A program made the position numbers and the translations under genes. Source: Korobacter sp963703075 (GTDB lineage Bacteria > Acidobacteriota > Terriglobia > Terriglobales > Acidobacteriaceae). Taken from it: a DNA stretch of 64,000 nucleotides. The notes beneath the pieces are model-generated. The model was not told the DNA's origin. It saw only the letters and a list, made by a program, of their open reading frames with translations, and searched no databases. Positions 33,486-42,079 of this stretch are shown here, piece by piece (positions within the stretch are counted from its first letter, which is position 1; each line of letters opens with the position of its first letter). The stretch spans positions 1,488,001-1,552,000 of the forward strand of contig OY969786.1 of the NCBI GenBank assembly GCA_963703075.1. Direction: 5' to 3'.

Positions 33486-33962
33486 GTGCCTGCTGATTCC
33501 ACCCGACCGCCTTTGCCTCCCTTTAATCGTGAAAGCGCTGCCCAGAAGGTTCGCAAGGCGGAGGACGCCTGGAATTCTCGCGATCCTGAAAAAGTCTCCC
33601 TCGCTTACACCACAGACTCGATTTGGCGAAACCGTTCCGAGTTCCTGCAGGGGCGTGCGGCGATCGTCGCGTTCCTGCAGCGCAAGTGGAGCCGGGAACT
33701 CGATTATCGGCTGATCAAGGAACTCTGGGCGTTCGATGGAAATCGCATCGCCGTGCGCTTTGCTTACGAGTGGCACGACGATTCCGGCAACTGGTTCCGC
33801 TCCTACGGTAACGAAAACTGGGAGTTCGACGAGAGCGGCCTCATGCAGCGCCGCCTGGCGAGCATCAACGATCTGCCGATCCCCGAAAGCGATCGGAAGT
33901 ATCGCTGGACGGCGGGACCTCGGCCGGAGAGCCATGCAGGCCTCTCCGAACTGGGGCTTTAA
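33486..33962 (+). CDS. DUF1348 (NTF2-like) protein
   Basis: 158 residues of the DUF1348 family, a SnoaL/NTF2-like cone fold. Almost the whole sequence follows the family: AEDAWNSRDPEKVSLAYT, DSIWRNRSEFLQGR, FLQRKWSRELDYRLIKELW, then YGNENWEFDESGLM and the closing RASIND-like (here LASIND). The GTG start has GGAG at good distance. Function is unknown; members are often called nuclear transport factor 2 family proteins. The stop abuts the convergent PAP2 gene with no gap. Confidence 0.92.
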   Translation: MPADSTRPPLPPFNRESAAQKVRKAEDAWNSRDPEKVSLAYTTDSIWRNRSEFLQGRAAIVAFLQRKWSRELDYRLIKELWAFDGNRIAVRFAYEWHDDSGNWFRSYGNENWEFDESGLMQRRLASINDLPIPESDRKYRWTAGPRPESHAGLSELGL

Positions 33963-34706
33963 CTAAAACGTCGCATGATCGGCGAGATAGGTCCCGGTGA
34001 CATAACCCACGGCCGCACCGACTAACACGTCGGAGGGATAGTGCTTCTTTCCTGGCAAGCGGGCCACGCTGAGTCCGGTGGCGAGGGCATACCCGCCCCA
34101 CACGACCCATGGTTTATGCGGGTAACGATGTGCCATCGCCGCCGCAAAGGCGAAACTGGTGGTGGCGTGTCCCGAGGTGAAAGAGCCCGCGCGGCTTCGG
34201 TCGAAGAACGCGCCGGTGCTGTTCGCCTGGTAGGGATATTGCCGGCGAAAGCCTTCCTTGACCCCGAGATTGATGACCTGCCCGAAGCCGGCCGCTACTA
34301 ACGCCGTAAAGACGTTGTTGGCTGTGTCGGGGTGGTCGGTTTTGCAGGCGGTGAGCCATACGATGCCGCCGACACCGAGCTGTCCGGCAATGGCGATATC
34401 GGACGCACGCGCGAAGTTGTTCTCGGTTGTCGGATTGTGGAAGCGGTCCTCGAAAGGCCGATCGCCGTAGGCAATCAGCAGGCCGGTAGCGGCAGCCACG
34501 GGAAGTTCCCAGGCGAGATTTTTGGGGCGGATTGCGTTCCGCGGAGCGTCGGCAAAACCGTGCAGCATGGTCTTGCCGTCGCGGCCGAGAGCGTGTCCGA
34601 AGCCGCCAACACTGCAGGGAGGCGCCAGCGCACTTTGCGCATTCGCCACCCCGGAGCCAATCGTCAAAAGAAGGAGAAGGGAAGAAAGAGCCGCAGTCAA
34701 TTTCAC
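33963..34706 (-). CDS. PAP2-superfamily phosphatase (secreted or membrane-bound)
   Basis: 247 residues with a signal peptide (cleavage around ANAQS). The PAP2 triad is recognisable: KEGFRRQYPYQ near residue 151 for the first motif (Arg followed by Gln-Tyr-Pro rather than RP), GSFTSGHATTS near 175 with the catalytic His, and ARLPGKKHYPSDV near 214 with the nucleophile His and Asp. Lipid phosphate or undecaprenyl pyrophosphate hydrolysis are typical reactions. The substrate cannot be told from sequence. Confidence 0.85.
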   Translation of the reverse strand: MKLTAALSSLLLLLTIGSGVANAQSALAPPCSVGGFGHALGRDGKTMLHGFADAPRNAIRPKNLAWELPVAAATGLLIAYGDRPFEDRFHNPTTENNFARASDIAIAGQLGVGGIVWLTACKTDHPDTANNVFTALVAAGFGQVINLGVKEGFRRQYPYQANSTGAFFDRSRAGSFTSGHATTSFAFAAAMAHRYPHKPWVVWGGYALATGLSVARLPGKKHYPSDVLVGAAVGYVTGTYLADHATF

Positions 34707-34763
34707 ACGCGGTACGATGCCGAATAGGCGGCAGGTGCCGTAGCCGAGTAGATGAAGAAACGT

Positions 34764-34991
34764 TCAGATAAGCTGCAGCCGCTCGGTAATGTCGAGTCCG
34801 GTCCGTTTCAGCAGGGAAGCAATAGTCTGCTCGTTCAGACGGGTCGCATCGTATTCCACGCGAACGGTGCGGTCCTGCTCCTTGAAAAGTATCCGGCGGA
34901 TGCCGTACACCTCGCGCAGACTGTCAAGGGCGCGCATCTCAGCTTCGCCGGGCTGCTGCCCATATCGGAATACGACGTCAACAGATGTCAT
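34764..34991 (-). CDS. HMA-like small protein lacking the CxxC metal site
   Basis: 75 residues with the beta-alpha-beta-beta-alpha-beta pattern of a heavy-metal-associated domain. In place of the CxxC loop it has RYGQQPGEAE, so it cannot bind copper in the usual way. The ATG at 34991 is divergent from the copper-type ATPase. A possible promoter with a dyad in its spacer (35052-35080) lies upstream, giving a leader of about 54 nt. A regulatory or degenerate chaperone role is a guess. Confidence 0.6.
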   Translation of the reverse strand: MTSVDVVFRYGQQPGEAEMRALDSLREVYGIRRILFKEQDRTVRVEYDATRLNEQTIASLLKRTGLDITERLQLI

Positions 34992-35299
34992 TTCGGTTCC
35001 TGCCTCGGGTTACTTCGTTGGAATCGGCTCAAGTCTCGTGGACCAACGCGGATAATTGCTCTATCAATATAGAGCACCAACTCGCTGCTGTCAGGAAGGG
35101 CCGCCCATCGGCCGCTGCATCGAAGATATCCGGCCCGACATCTGATGGTGTGGGCGAAGCAGCTGCGCTGGACGGCGAAGTGGTCGATCTCGTCCTGCCT
35201 GAGGTTTCAAGGCGGTCGGGACGCAACCAGTGGACGCGAAGCAGGTCTGCCAAGCCGCTGCGGTACGTGGATGGAGTGCCCCAGGAGTTCTCGCGCGAA
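34992..35299. other. 308-nt gap between the HMA-like gene and the P-type ATPase
   Basis: Holds the dyad promoter above. The plus-strand frame of the ATPase stays open back to an ATG at 34985, but the added residues are low in hydrophobic structure and have no ribosome binding site, so I treat most of it as non-coding. The true start of the ATPase may be upstream of 35300. Confidence 0.4.
35052..35080 (-). promoter_or_regulatory. Promoter with an operator-like dyad filling its spacer
   Basis: Minus strand: TTGGTG (35080-35075), 17-nt spacer, AATTAT (35057-35052). The 7-4-7 dyad GCTCTAT/ATAGAGC (35058-35075) lies almost exactly in that spacer. This geometry is typical of MerR-family or similar metal-responsive control. 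It sits between the HMA-like gene and the P-type ATPase, so it could control both. Confidence 0.5.
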
Positions 35300-38044
35300 A
35301 TGGAAGACTTTCTCGTGCGCGATCTCGGCCCGGCATGGATGCAGTTTGCCCCGCCAGAGGAAGGAACAAGGTTGGAGCGAGTCAAAGACGTCGTCTGCGG
35401 AATGATGGTCGACCCGGAGCAATCCGCCGCCGCCCTTGATTATCGCGGACGGAAATATCATTTCTGCGGGAAAGGCTGCGCGACAAAGTTCGAGTCCGAC
35501 CCTGAGAAATACCTCGATCCCAATTTCAAGCCGGGTGGCATGGCGCGTGCACCAGTGACGATCAGCGCAGCCCCAACCCAAATCGCGACTGCGGCGCCAC
35601 CGCTGGCAAAAGATCCGGTCTGTGGCATGCAGGTGAATCCCGCGACTGCCGCTGGGCGCGTGCAGTACAACGGCGAGGATCACCACTTCTGCAGCCAAGG
35701 CTGTGTTGCCAAGTTCGAAGCCAATCCCGAGAAGTATCTCGATCCAAACTACAAACCAGGGGGAATGTCGCAGGCGCCAGTGATGATCGCCGTGGCGCCC
35801 TCCAAGGCGGCGGCATCGCAGGCTTCGTTCTACTTTTGCCCGATGGATCCGGAAGTTCGGCAGGCGGGTCCGGGAATTTGTCCGAAATGCGGGATGGCGC
35901 TGGAACCGGAGACCATTGCCGCGCCGGCGTCCAAGACCGAGTACATTTGCCCGATGCATCCCGAGGTGGTGAGCGATCACCCGGGAAGCTGCCCAAAGTG
36001 CGGCATGGCGCTTGAGCCCCGCACCGTCACGGCGGTAGAAGAGGCCAACCCGGAGCTCGTCGATATGACGCGCCGCTTCTGGGGCAGCGTAGTTCTCGGC
36101 GTGCCCCTGCTAGTGCTGGCCATGGGGCACATGTTCGGGCCGCTGGCGCACTTACTAAGTCCTCGACTTGTGGCCTGGATCGAATTCGCGCTGGCCACGC
36201 CCATCGTGCTGTGGGGAGGCTGGCCGTTTCTTGTTCGCTTCGTCGCCTCGCTGAAATTTCGCAGCCCCAATATGTTCACCCTGATCGGCATGGGGGTAGG
36301 CGCTTCGTACTTGTACAGCGCGATCGCCACGCTCGCGCCGCAAATTTTCCCGCCGAGTTTGCGGGGGCCCCACGGCGTACCCGACGTGTACTTCGAGGCT
36401 GCCGCAGCCATCACGATTCTCGTGCTGCTCGGCCAGGTGCTCGAACTGCGTGCCCGCAGCCACACCAGCAGCGCAATCCGCGCGCTTCTTGATCTTGCTC
36501 CGAAGACCGCCCGCCGGGTGGAAAGCGACGAATCGGAACACGACATTCCGCTCTCAGCAGTGCAGAAGGGCGACCGTTTGCGAGTGCGTCCCGGCGAAAA
36601 GGTTCCGGTGGACGGCCCCATCCTTTCCGGCTCCAGCTCGGTGGATGAATCCATGGTAACCGGCGAGTCGCTTCCCACCGAGAAGCGCGAAGGTTCGCCG
36701 GTAATTGGCGGCACGTTGAACGGCAACGGCTCCTTCGTCATGCGCGCCGAACATGTCGGCAGCGAAACGATGCTGGCGCAAATCGTGCGTCTGGTCAGCG
36801 AGTCCCAACGCAGCCGTGCTCCCATTCAGCGCCTGGCCGATAAGGTTTCGGCCGTCTTTGTTCCCGCCGTGATTGCCGTCGCCCTGATCACTTTCGCACT
36901 CTGGATGCTGTTCGGTCCGCAGCCGCGTTTTGCCGTGGCGCTGGTGAACGCGGTTGCCGTGCTCATCATCGCCTGTCCCTGCGCATTGGGGCTCGCCACC
37001 CCGATGGCGATCATGGTCGGCACCGGGCGCGGCGCTCAGGCAGGAGTCCTGGTACGCAACGCCGAAGCGCTGGAAACCATGGAGCGCGTCGACACCATTG
37101 TCATCGACAAAACCGGAACCCTGACGGAAGGTAAGCCCTCACTGGAATCGGTGGAAACCGTTCCGCCTTTCACCGAGGAAGAGGTCGTCGCGCTGGCGGC
37201 TGCCGTCGAACGCGGCAGCGAACATGCGCTGGCAGCTGCCATCGTGGATGCGGCGGAACAGGGAAAACTCGCGATCCCGGAAGCGATGGACTTCGAAGCG
37301 GTCACCGGGCTCGGGGTGCGCGCCACGATCCAGGGAAAAATGGTTGGGGTGGGCAATGCCGAGTTTCTTCAGCAACAGGGAGTGGATTTCCAGCCTTTGG
37401 AAGAAAAAGCTGTCCCCTTGCGAACATTGGGGCAGACCGTGATGTTTGTGTCCATCGATGGCCGCCCGGCTGGGCTTCTCGGCGTGGCTGATCCCATCAA
37501 GGCGAGTACGCCGGAAGCGTTGCACGCATTGCGCGAAGAGAAGCTGATGGTGGTGATGCTCACCGGCGATAACCGGGTAACGGCGGAGGCGGTGGCGACG
37601 CAACTCGGAATTCGTCATTTCGAAGCCAGTGTTTTGCCGCAACGGAAGGCTGAGGTGGTACGGGCTCTCCAGAAAGAAGGGAAGCGCGTTGCCATGGCCG
37701 GCGACGGTATAAACGACGCCCCTGCGCTGGCTGCAGCCGACGTCGGAATCGCGATGGGTACGGGCGCCGATATCGCTTTGGAGAGTGGCGGCATCACGCT
37801 GCTGAAGGGAGATCTCCGCGGCATTGTGCGGGCCCGGAAACTCAGCCAAGCCGTGATGCGCAATATCCGGCAGAATCTCTTCTTCGCCTTCGTTTACAAC
37901 GCCCTCGGTGTGCCTATCGCGGCCGGTGCGCTCTACCCACTCTTCGGCTGGAAGTTCAGTCCGGTCCTGGCCGCCGCCGCCATGAGCTTCAGCTCGGTTT
38001 CCGTGATTGCGAATGCCTTGCGGCTGCGAAAAGTTCGGCTGTGA
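35300..38044 (+). CDS. Copper-type P1B ATPase with two YHS and two metal-binding N-terminal modules
   Basis: About 914 residues from the ATG at 35300 (start uncertain). N-terminal part: YHS domain 1 (CGMMVDP near residue 33, then HFCGKGC) and YHS domain 2 (CGMQVNP, then HFCSQGC), each followed by an NPEKYLDPN-like copy. Then two heavy-metal-binding (HMBD/TRASH-like) repeats, CPMDPEV...CPKCGMALEP and CPMHPEV...CPKCGMALEP. The P-type core follows: CPC metal site near residue 559, phospho-Asp in DKTGT near 603, SEHALA near 640 and GDGINDAPAL. The CPC, DKTGT and GDGxND motifs fit Cu+ or Ag+ export. The dyad promoter and HMA-like gene lie upstream. Confidence 0.9.
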   Translation: MEDFLVRDLGPAWMQFAPPEEGTRLERVKDVVCGMMVDPEQSAAALDYRGRKYHFCGKGCATKFESDPEKYLDPNFKPGGMARAPVTISAAPTQIATAAPPLAKDPVCGMQVNPATAAGRVQYNGEDHHFCSQGCVAKFEANPEKYLDPNYKPGGMSQAPVMIAVAPSKAAASQASFYFCPMDPEVRQAGPGICPKCGMALEPETIAAPASKTEYICPMHPEVVSDHPGSCPKCGMALEPRTVTAVEEANPELVDMTRRFWGSVVLGVPLLVLAMGHMFGPLAHLLSPRLVAWIEFALATPIVLWGGWPFLVRFVASLKFRSPNMFTLIGMGVGASYLYSAIATLAPQIFPPSLRGPHGVPDVYFEAAAAITILVLLGQVLELRARSHTSSAIRALLDLAPKTARRVESDESEHDIPLSAVQKGDRLRVRPGEKVPVDGPILSGSSSVDESMVTGESLPTEKREGSPVIGGTLNGNGSFVMRAEHVGSETMLAQIVRLVSESQRSRAPIQRLADKVSAVFVPAVIAVALITFALWMLFGPQPRFAVALVNAVAVLIIACPCALGLATPMAIMVGTGRGAQAGVLVRNAEALETMERVDTIVIDKTGTLTEGKPSLESVETVPPFTEEEVVALAAAVERGSEHALAAAIVDAAEQGKLAIPEAMDFEAVTGLGVRATIQGKMVGVGNAEFLQQQGVDFQPLEEKAVPLRTLGQTVMFVSIDGRPAGLLGVADPIKASTPEALHALREEKLMVVMLTGDNRVTAEAVATQLGIRHFEASVLPQRKAEVVRALQKEGKRVAMAGDGINDAPALAAADVGIAMGTGADIALESGGITLLKGDLRGIVRARKLSQAVMRNIRQNLFFAFVYNALGVPIAAGALYPLFGWKFSPVLAAAAMSFSSVSVIANALRLRKVRL

Positions 38045-38059
38045 TTGCGATCCGCGGTT

Positions 38060-38548
38060 TTAGAGCGACCGCAAATAATTCACGATGTCGGGCGAGGTCC
38101 AGTTCGCTTCGCCGATGAATTTGCGGCGGATCTTGCCATCTTTGTCGATGATGTAGGTCTCGGGGAATTTATAAGTCCCGTAGAGTGCATTCGACTTATT
38201 GGCGCCGTCGCGCACCGTCAGCAGGTCGATCTGGTGGTCGCGGATGAACTGCTTGTAAGCCCCGTTGTCCACATCCATGCTGACAGCCAGGATCACGACC
38301 TTATCTCCCATGGTTTTCTGCAGTTGGACCAGGGAGGGCATTTCCGCTACACAGGGTGGGCACCAGGTAGCCCAGAAGTTCAAAATCACGGTTTTACCGC
38401 GGAAATCGTGCAGCGACACGGTGCGTTCAGCGTCTGTAACTGTAAATTGTGGAGCTTCCGTGCCGATCTGCGCCGGGCGTGTCCCTTGGTAACAACTGGA
38501 AAGGAAAAAGGCGAGCAGAATAGGAAGAAAACGCCGGAAGCGGTTCAC
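38060..38548 (-). CDS. TlpA/ResA-like thioredoxin-fold lipoprotein
   Basis: About 162 residues. A lipoprotein signal ends in LSSCYQG, so the protein is anchored at the periplasmic membrane face. The redox motif WATWCPPCVAEMP is intact, with the AhpC/TSA-like start QIGTEAPQFTVTDAERT. The family supplies reductant for cytochrome c maturation or removes disulfides. I prefer the GTG at 38548 to the ATG at 38572: the former lies exactly 6 nt after a TATTAT box and gives the cleaner lipoprotein signal, implying leaderless translation. Confidence 0.85.
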   Translation of the reverse strand: MNRFRRFLPILLAFFLSSCYQGTRPAQIGTEAPQFTVTDAERTVSLHDFRGKTVILNFWATWCPPCVAEMPSLVQLQKTMGDKVVILAVSMDVDNGAYKQFIRDHQIDLLTVRDGANKSNALYGTYKFPETYIIDKDGKIRRKFIGEANWTSPDIVNYLRSL

Positions 38549-38554
38549 GAATTT

Positions 38555-38560
38555 ATAATA
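38555..38560 (-). promoter_or_regulatory. -10 box TATTAT of a leaderless start
   Basis: Minus strand, 6 nt before the GTG at 38548, without a Shine-Dalgarno sequence. The plus strand reads TATAATAA, so the site could also serve the divergent glycosyltransferase. Confidence 0.45.
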
Positions 38561-38655
38561 ACCAAGTAGCATTATTCGAGCCACACCCGGTTTGTGGCAT
38601 CCAGGGTTCCTGGCAAAGCAGGTGCCCCGAGGGCAGTTGATCCGGTTCGGCAATT

Positions 38656-39729
38656 ATGGCCTTTCGTAAACGGACACGACGCAGCTACCAGAGGCCCATC
38701 GTCTCGGTGGTGATACCCGCGCGCAATGAAGAGGCGTGTCTGGAGACGTGTCTCAAGTCGCTGCTCGACCAGACAGGCATCCCTTTCGAAATCATCGTGG
38801 TGGACGATGGATCGACCGACGGCACCCGCCGCATCGCGGAAAGCTTTGGCGCCGTGCGCGTCATGGCCGCGCCGCCGCTGCCGGACGGATGGTGCGGAAA
38901 GTCGAATGCCCTCGCGTTTGGGGCCCGGCATGCACGTGGCGACTGGTTCCTCTTTACCGATGCGGACACCTACCACAAGCCGCGTTCCCTGGCCCGGGCC
39001 GTCTCGGAAGCAGAGCGGCATGGCGTCGACCTGCTCTCCTATTCGCCGGAACAGGTAGTCAAAGGCTTTTGGGAACGGGCCATTATGCCGGTAGTTTTTG
39101 CGGAACTGGCAGCGACATTCAAGCCCCGCGAAGTGAGCGACCCGCGCTCGCCGGTGGCTGCGGCCAATGGCCAGTACCTGCTGGTGCGCCGCCACGCCTA
39201 CGAATTGATCGGCGGGCACGCTTCCGTGGCTTACACGTTGCTGGAAGACGTCGACCTGGCACGCTCGATTAAAGAGGCGGGCGGGCGGCTCTCGTTCCGT
39301 TATGGCGGCGAGGCGGTCAAGACGCGCATGTATCGCAGCTTCAAACAACTGCGCGAGGGCTGGACGAAAAACCTGGCCCTATTGTTCCCCGACGCCAACG
39401 AACTGGCTGGGCGCCGTCTTGCCGAGTTTGCCTTGATTGCCGTTGCGCTCGCTGGCGGCGTGGCTTCGGCGGTTCTCCACCAATTCCTTGTGGCCGCTGG
39501 TTTCGTGGGTCTTACCGCCGCGCTCTGGGCGCGATTTTTGAAACGCATTCGGCGCGCTCACTTCGGATTCATGTCGGACGCACTCTCCATCTTCGGCCTG
39601 CCGATGTTTGCCTGGCTGCTGCGACGTTCGGTGCGCAGCTATGCCCGCGGCGAAGTCACGTGGAAAGGCCGCTCCTATCCCGCGCCTCCTCCGGAGCCGG
39701 CGGAAAAACGCGTCGCGGAAAAGGTATAA
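38656..39729 (+). CDS. Family 2 glycosyltransferase with C-terminal membrane segments
   Basis: 357 residues. The GT-A fold starts with SVVIPARNEEACLETCL, followed by VVDDGSTDGTRRIAES, and FTDADTYHKP for the metal-binding DxD near residue 105. The QYLLVRRHAYELIGGH and LLEDVDLARSI motifs (catalytic base) are intact. Two hydrophobic segments at about 252-295 and a helix near 320 anchor the enzyme. The pattern is similar to HpnB or carotenoid glycosyltransferases, but the acceptor is unknown. It lies just ahead of the pterin genes, 9 nt before the first PTPS. Confidence 0.85.
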   Translation: MAFRKRTRRSYQRPIVSVVIPARNEEACLETCLKSLLDQTGIPFEIIVVDDGSTDGTRRIAESFGAVRVMAAPPLPDGWCGKSNALAFGARHARGDWFLFTDADTYHKPRSLARAVSEAERHGVDLLSYSPEQVVKGFWERAIMPVVFAELAATFKPREVSDPRSPVAAANGQYLLVRRHAYELIGGHASVAYTLLEDVDLARSIKEAGGRLSFRYGGEAVKTRMYRSFKQLREGWTKNLALLFPDANELAGRRLAEFALIAVALAGGVASAVLHQFLVAAGFVGLTAALWARFLKRIRRAHFGFMSDALSIFGLPMFAWLLRRSVRSYARGEVTWKGRSYPAPPPEPAEKRVAEKV

Positions 39730-39738
39730 CTCCCTCGC

Positions 39739-40152
39739 ATGACGGTTTATCTCACCAGGAAATGTGAGTTCTCGGCTTCGCATCATTACCACAACCCTTC
39801 TTTGAGCGAGGAAGAGAACCGGCGCATCTTCGGCAAATGCAGTAACCAGAATGGCCATGGTCATAACTACACGTTAGAAGTCACGGTCAAAGGCGAGGCG
39901 GATGCCACCACCGGCTTCGTCGTCGATCTCAAGAAGCTCAAAGACATCATGAACCGCGAAGTCGTAGATGCGATGGACCATCGCTACCTTAACCACGAGG
40001 TCCCGGAATTCAAGTCGCAGATCCCCACCACGGAAAACATTGCCATTGCCATCTGGAAACGCCTGGAAGGGAAGCTGCAGGTCGCAAAACTGCACCACGT
40101 GCGCCTCTACGAAATGCAGGACCTGTGGGTCGATTTCTACGGGGAAGCATGA
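39739..40152 (+). CDS. 6-pyruvoyl-tetrahydropterin synthase family protein (PTPS-II type), copy 1
   Basis: 137 residues. Zinc ligands His15, His40 and His42, and catalytic Cys34 in the arrangement CX5HGHNY, which matches the biopterin-type enzyme (PTPS-II) rather than the CX3HGH spacing of QueD. Also MDHRYLNH near residue 76 and PTTENIAIAIW. The substrate would be dihydroneopterin triphosphate. The stop overlaps the ATG of a second PTPS gene by 4 nt, and folE follows. The assignment to tetrahydrobiopterin synthesis is inference from this context. Confidence 0.85.
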   Translation: MTVYLTRKCEFSASHHYHNPSLSEEENRRIFGKCSNQNGHGHNYTLEVTVKGEADATTGFVVDLKKLKDIMNREVVDAMDHRYLNHEVPEFKSQIPTTENIAIAIWKRLEGKLQVAKLHHVRLYEMQDLWVDFYGEA

Positions 40153-40577
40153 AAGCCCACCTCACCCGCCGCTACTGGTTTGCTGCCTCACATCGCCTGC
40201 ATACGCCCCGGCTGACGGAAGAGGAAAACCGCGCCGTCTACGGAAAGTGCAACAATCCCTTCGGCCACGGACACAACTATGCCCTCGAGGTCACGGTGAG
40301 CGGTCCAGTCGCAAGCGATACGGGTATGGTCTGCAACCTGGTTGATATCGACACCGTGGTCCGCGAAAAGGTACTCGAGCGGTTCGACCATCAGAATTTG
40401 AACTTCGCGCAGGAATTCCAGGAGCTTGTGCCTACCACCGAGAACCTGTGTATCGCGATCTACAACATTCTGAAACAAAGTCTCTCGGCAGCTCATCTGG
40501 ATAAGGTGAGACTGGAAGAGACCTCGAAGAACAGCTTCGAAGTGCACGGCGAACAAGTGGGTAGAACCGTGCTTTAG
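40149..40577 (+). CDS. 6-pyruvoyl-tetrahydropterin synthase family protein (PTPS-II type), copy 2
   Basis: 142 residues, a diverged paralogue of the preceding protein with the same start pattern. Cys34, His40 and His42 form CX5HGHNY, and FDHQNLNF and PTTENLCIAIY are the matching late motifs. Two tandem copies with a 4-nt overlap suggest either a heteromeric enzyme or two steps on related pterins. Unlike copy 1 the tail extends by about ten residues (EVHGEQVGRTVL). Confidence 0.85.
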   Translation: MKAHLTRRYWFAASHRLHTPRLTEEENRAVYGKCNNPFGHGHNYALEVTVSGPVASDTGMVCNLVDIDTVVREKVLERFDHQNLNFAQEFQELVPTTENLCIAIYNILKQSLSAAHLDKVRLEETSKNSFEVHGEQVGRTVL

Positions 40578-40627
40578 GGTCGTGTGACGCAGGAAGAACC
40601 ACGGGCTTTTGCCCTTGAGATTGCGCG

Positions 40628-41227
40628 ATGAAAACGAAAGACGAACCTGACACTTTAACCGGCGCCTCCACCGAAGATCTGGTTGCCGAACTGATCCAGC
40701 GCATCGGCGAAGATCCGAAGCGTGAAGGGCTGCTGCGAACGCCGGAGCGCTACGCGAAAGCGCTGAAGTTCCTCACCAAGGGATACGACGAAGATCCCGA
40801 GACCGTCCTCAACGGCGCGCTCTTCACCGTCACCTACGACGAAATGGTGATCGTGAAAGACATTGAGATGTTCAGTCTTTGCGAACATCACATGCTGCCA
40901 TTCTTCGGCAAGGTACACATCGCCTACATCCCCAAGGGTAAAGTGATCGGCCTCAGCAAGCTGCCGCGGTTGGTGGAGGTTTTTGCACGGCGGCTGCAGG
41001 TGCAGGAACGCCTGACGACCGAGATTGCCAGCACGATCCAGAACGTCATCGATCCCTACGGCGTGGGCGTGATTATCGAAGCTCGCCACTTATGCATGAT
41101 GATGCGCGGCGTCGAAAAACAGCATTCCTCCACCGTGACTTCGGCAATGTTGGGAGCATTCCGCGAGCCGCAGACGCGTGAGGAATTCCTCTCGCTGGTA
41201 CGTAATCCAAGGCCGAACGGCTTCTAA
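40628..41227 (+). CDS. folE: GTP cyclohydrolase I
   Basis: Converts GTP to 7,8-dihydroneopterin triphosphate, the precursor of folate and biopterin. It has 199 residues. The active-site motif FSLCEHHMLPFFGKVHIAYIP is near residue 80, with zinc ligand Cys and His, and the second ligand is in ARHLCMMMRGVEKQHS near residue 155. Weak Shine-Dalgarno (GAG). It lies 50 nt after the second PTPS gene, so the three probably form one operon. Confidence 0.96.
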   Translation: MKTKDEPDTLTGASTEDLVAELIQRIGEDPKREGLLRTPERYAKALKFLTKGYDEDPETVLNGALFTVTYDEMVIVKDIEMFSLCEHHMLPFFGKVHIAYIPKGKVIGLSKLPRLVEVFARRLQVQERLTTEIASTIQNVIDPYGVGVIIEARHLCMMMRGVEKQHSSTVTSAMLGAFREPQTREEFLSLVRNPRPNGF

Positions 41228-41305
41228 GCGCAACCGCTCGCGCGCGCCGGTTTTCGCATCTCGGCCGCGAAAAATCTGCTATCTTCGCAGGCATCGGAAC
41301 ACGTC

Positions 41306-42076
41306 ATGCCTAAGCGCACCAGCCCACCTAAGCCATCGGTTAAAGAATCTCGTCCGCCACTTCGTAATCTTGAAGACCAGGTAGCCCTGGTGACGGGAGG
41401 GAATCGTGGCATCGGGTTCGCCATCGCGCACGCGTTGGCCCGCGAAGGCGCCAGCGTCATCATTACCGGCCGCGACGAAACGGCTCTACGTCATGCCACC
41501 ACGGAGATTACCCGCGCCGGTGGTTCCGTCGTGAGCCACGTCTGCGATGTGCGCGATGAGGATTCGGTCGATAGCCTCTTGGCCGATATCGGCCGCCACT
41601 TCCCGCACCTCGACGTGCTGATCAATAACGCCGGTATCGCGCAGCCCTCGGCCCACGTCGATCACCTGACACTCGACGCCTGGCGGGCGGCGATCGATAC
41701 CAATCTGACCGGAGCTTTCCTCTGTACCCGTTCTGCTCTTCCCATGCTCCGGCGTGGATCGACCATCGTGAATAACGTCTCCATCGCAGCGACCACGCCC
41801 TTCATCGGCATGGCTGCCTATAACGCCTCCAAGGCCGGGTTGCTGGCGTTTACCAACACGTTGCGCGAAGAGCTACGCGGTCGCGGTATCCGCGTCATCG
41901 CCTTCACCCCGGGCGCGACCAGTACCGACATCTGGGAACAGTTTTGGAAGGAAGCACCCCGTGAGCGGATGATGTCTGCCGAGAGCGTTGCCGATGCCTT
42001 GATCGCGGCACTCTCACTTCCGGCAAACGCCACCGTGCAGGACCTCGTGATCACACCGACCGGAGGCGCGCTCTAG
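41306..42076 (+). CDS. Short-chain dehydrogenase/reductase, candidate sepiapterin-reductase-like enzyme
   Basis: 256 residues. The cofactor motif TGGNRGIG is near residue 30 and NNAG near 107. The catalytic Ser is in VNNVSIAA and the Tyr/Lys in YNASKAG near 172. An N-terminal extension of about 25 polar residues precedes the fold. SDRs are too diverse to assign by sequence. The place directly after two PTPS genes and folE makes a pterin-ketone (sepiapterin-type) reductase the best guess. Confidence 0.8.
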   Translation: MPKRTSPPKPSVKESRPPLRNLEDQVALVTGGNRGIGFAIAHALAREGASVIITGRDETALRHATTEITRAGGSVVSHVCDVRDEDSVDSLLADIGRHFPHLDVLINNAGIAQPSAHVDHLTLDAWRAAIDTNLTGAFLCTRSALPMLRRGSTIVNNVSIAATTPFIGMAAYNASKAGLLAFTNTLREELRGRGIRVIAFTPGATSTDIWEQFWKEAPRERMMSAESVADALIAALSLPANATVQDLVITPTGGAL

Positions 42077-42079
42077 TTC

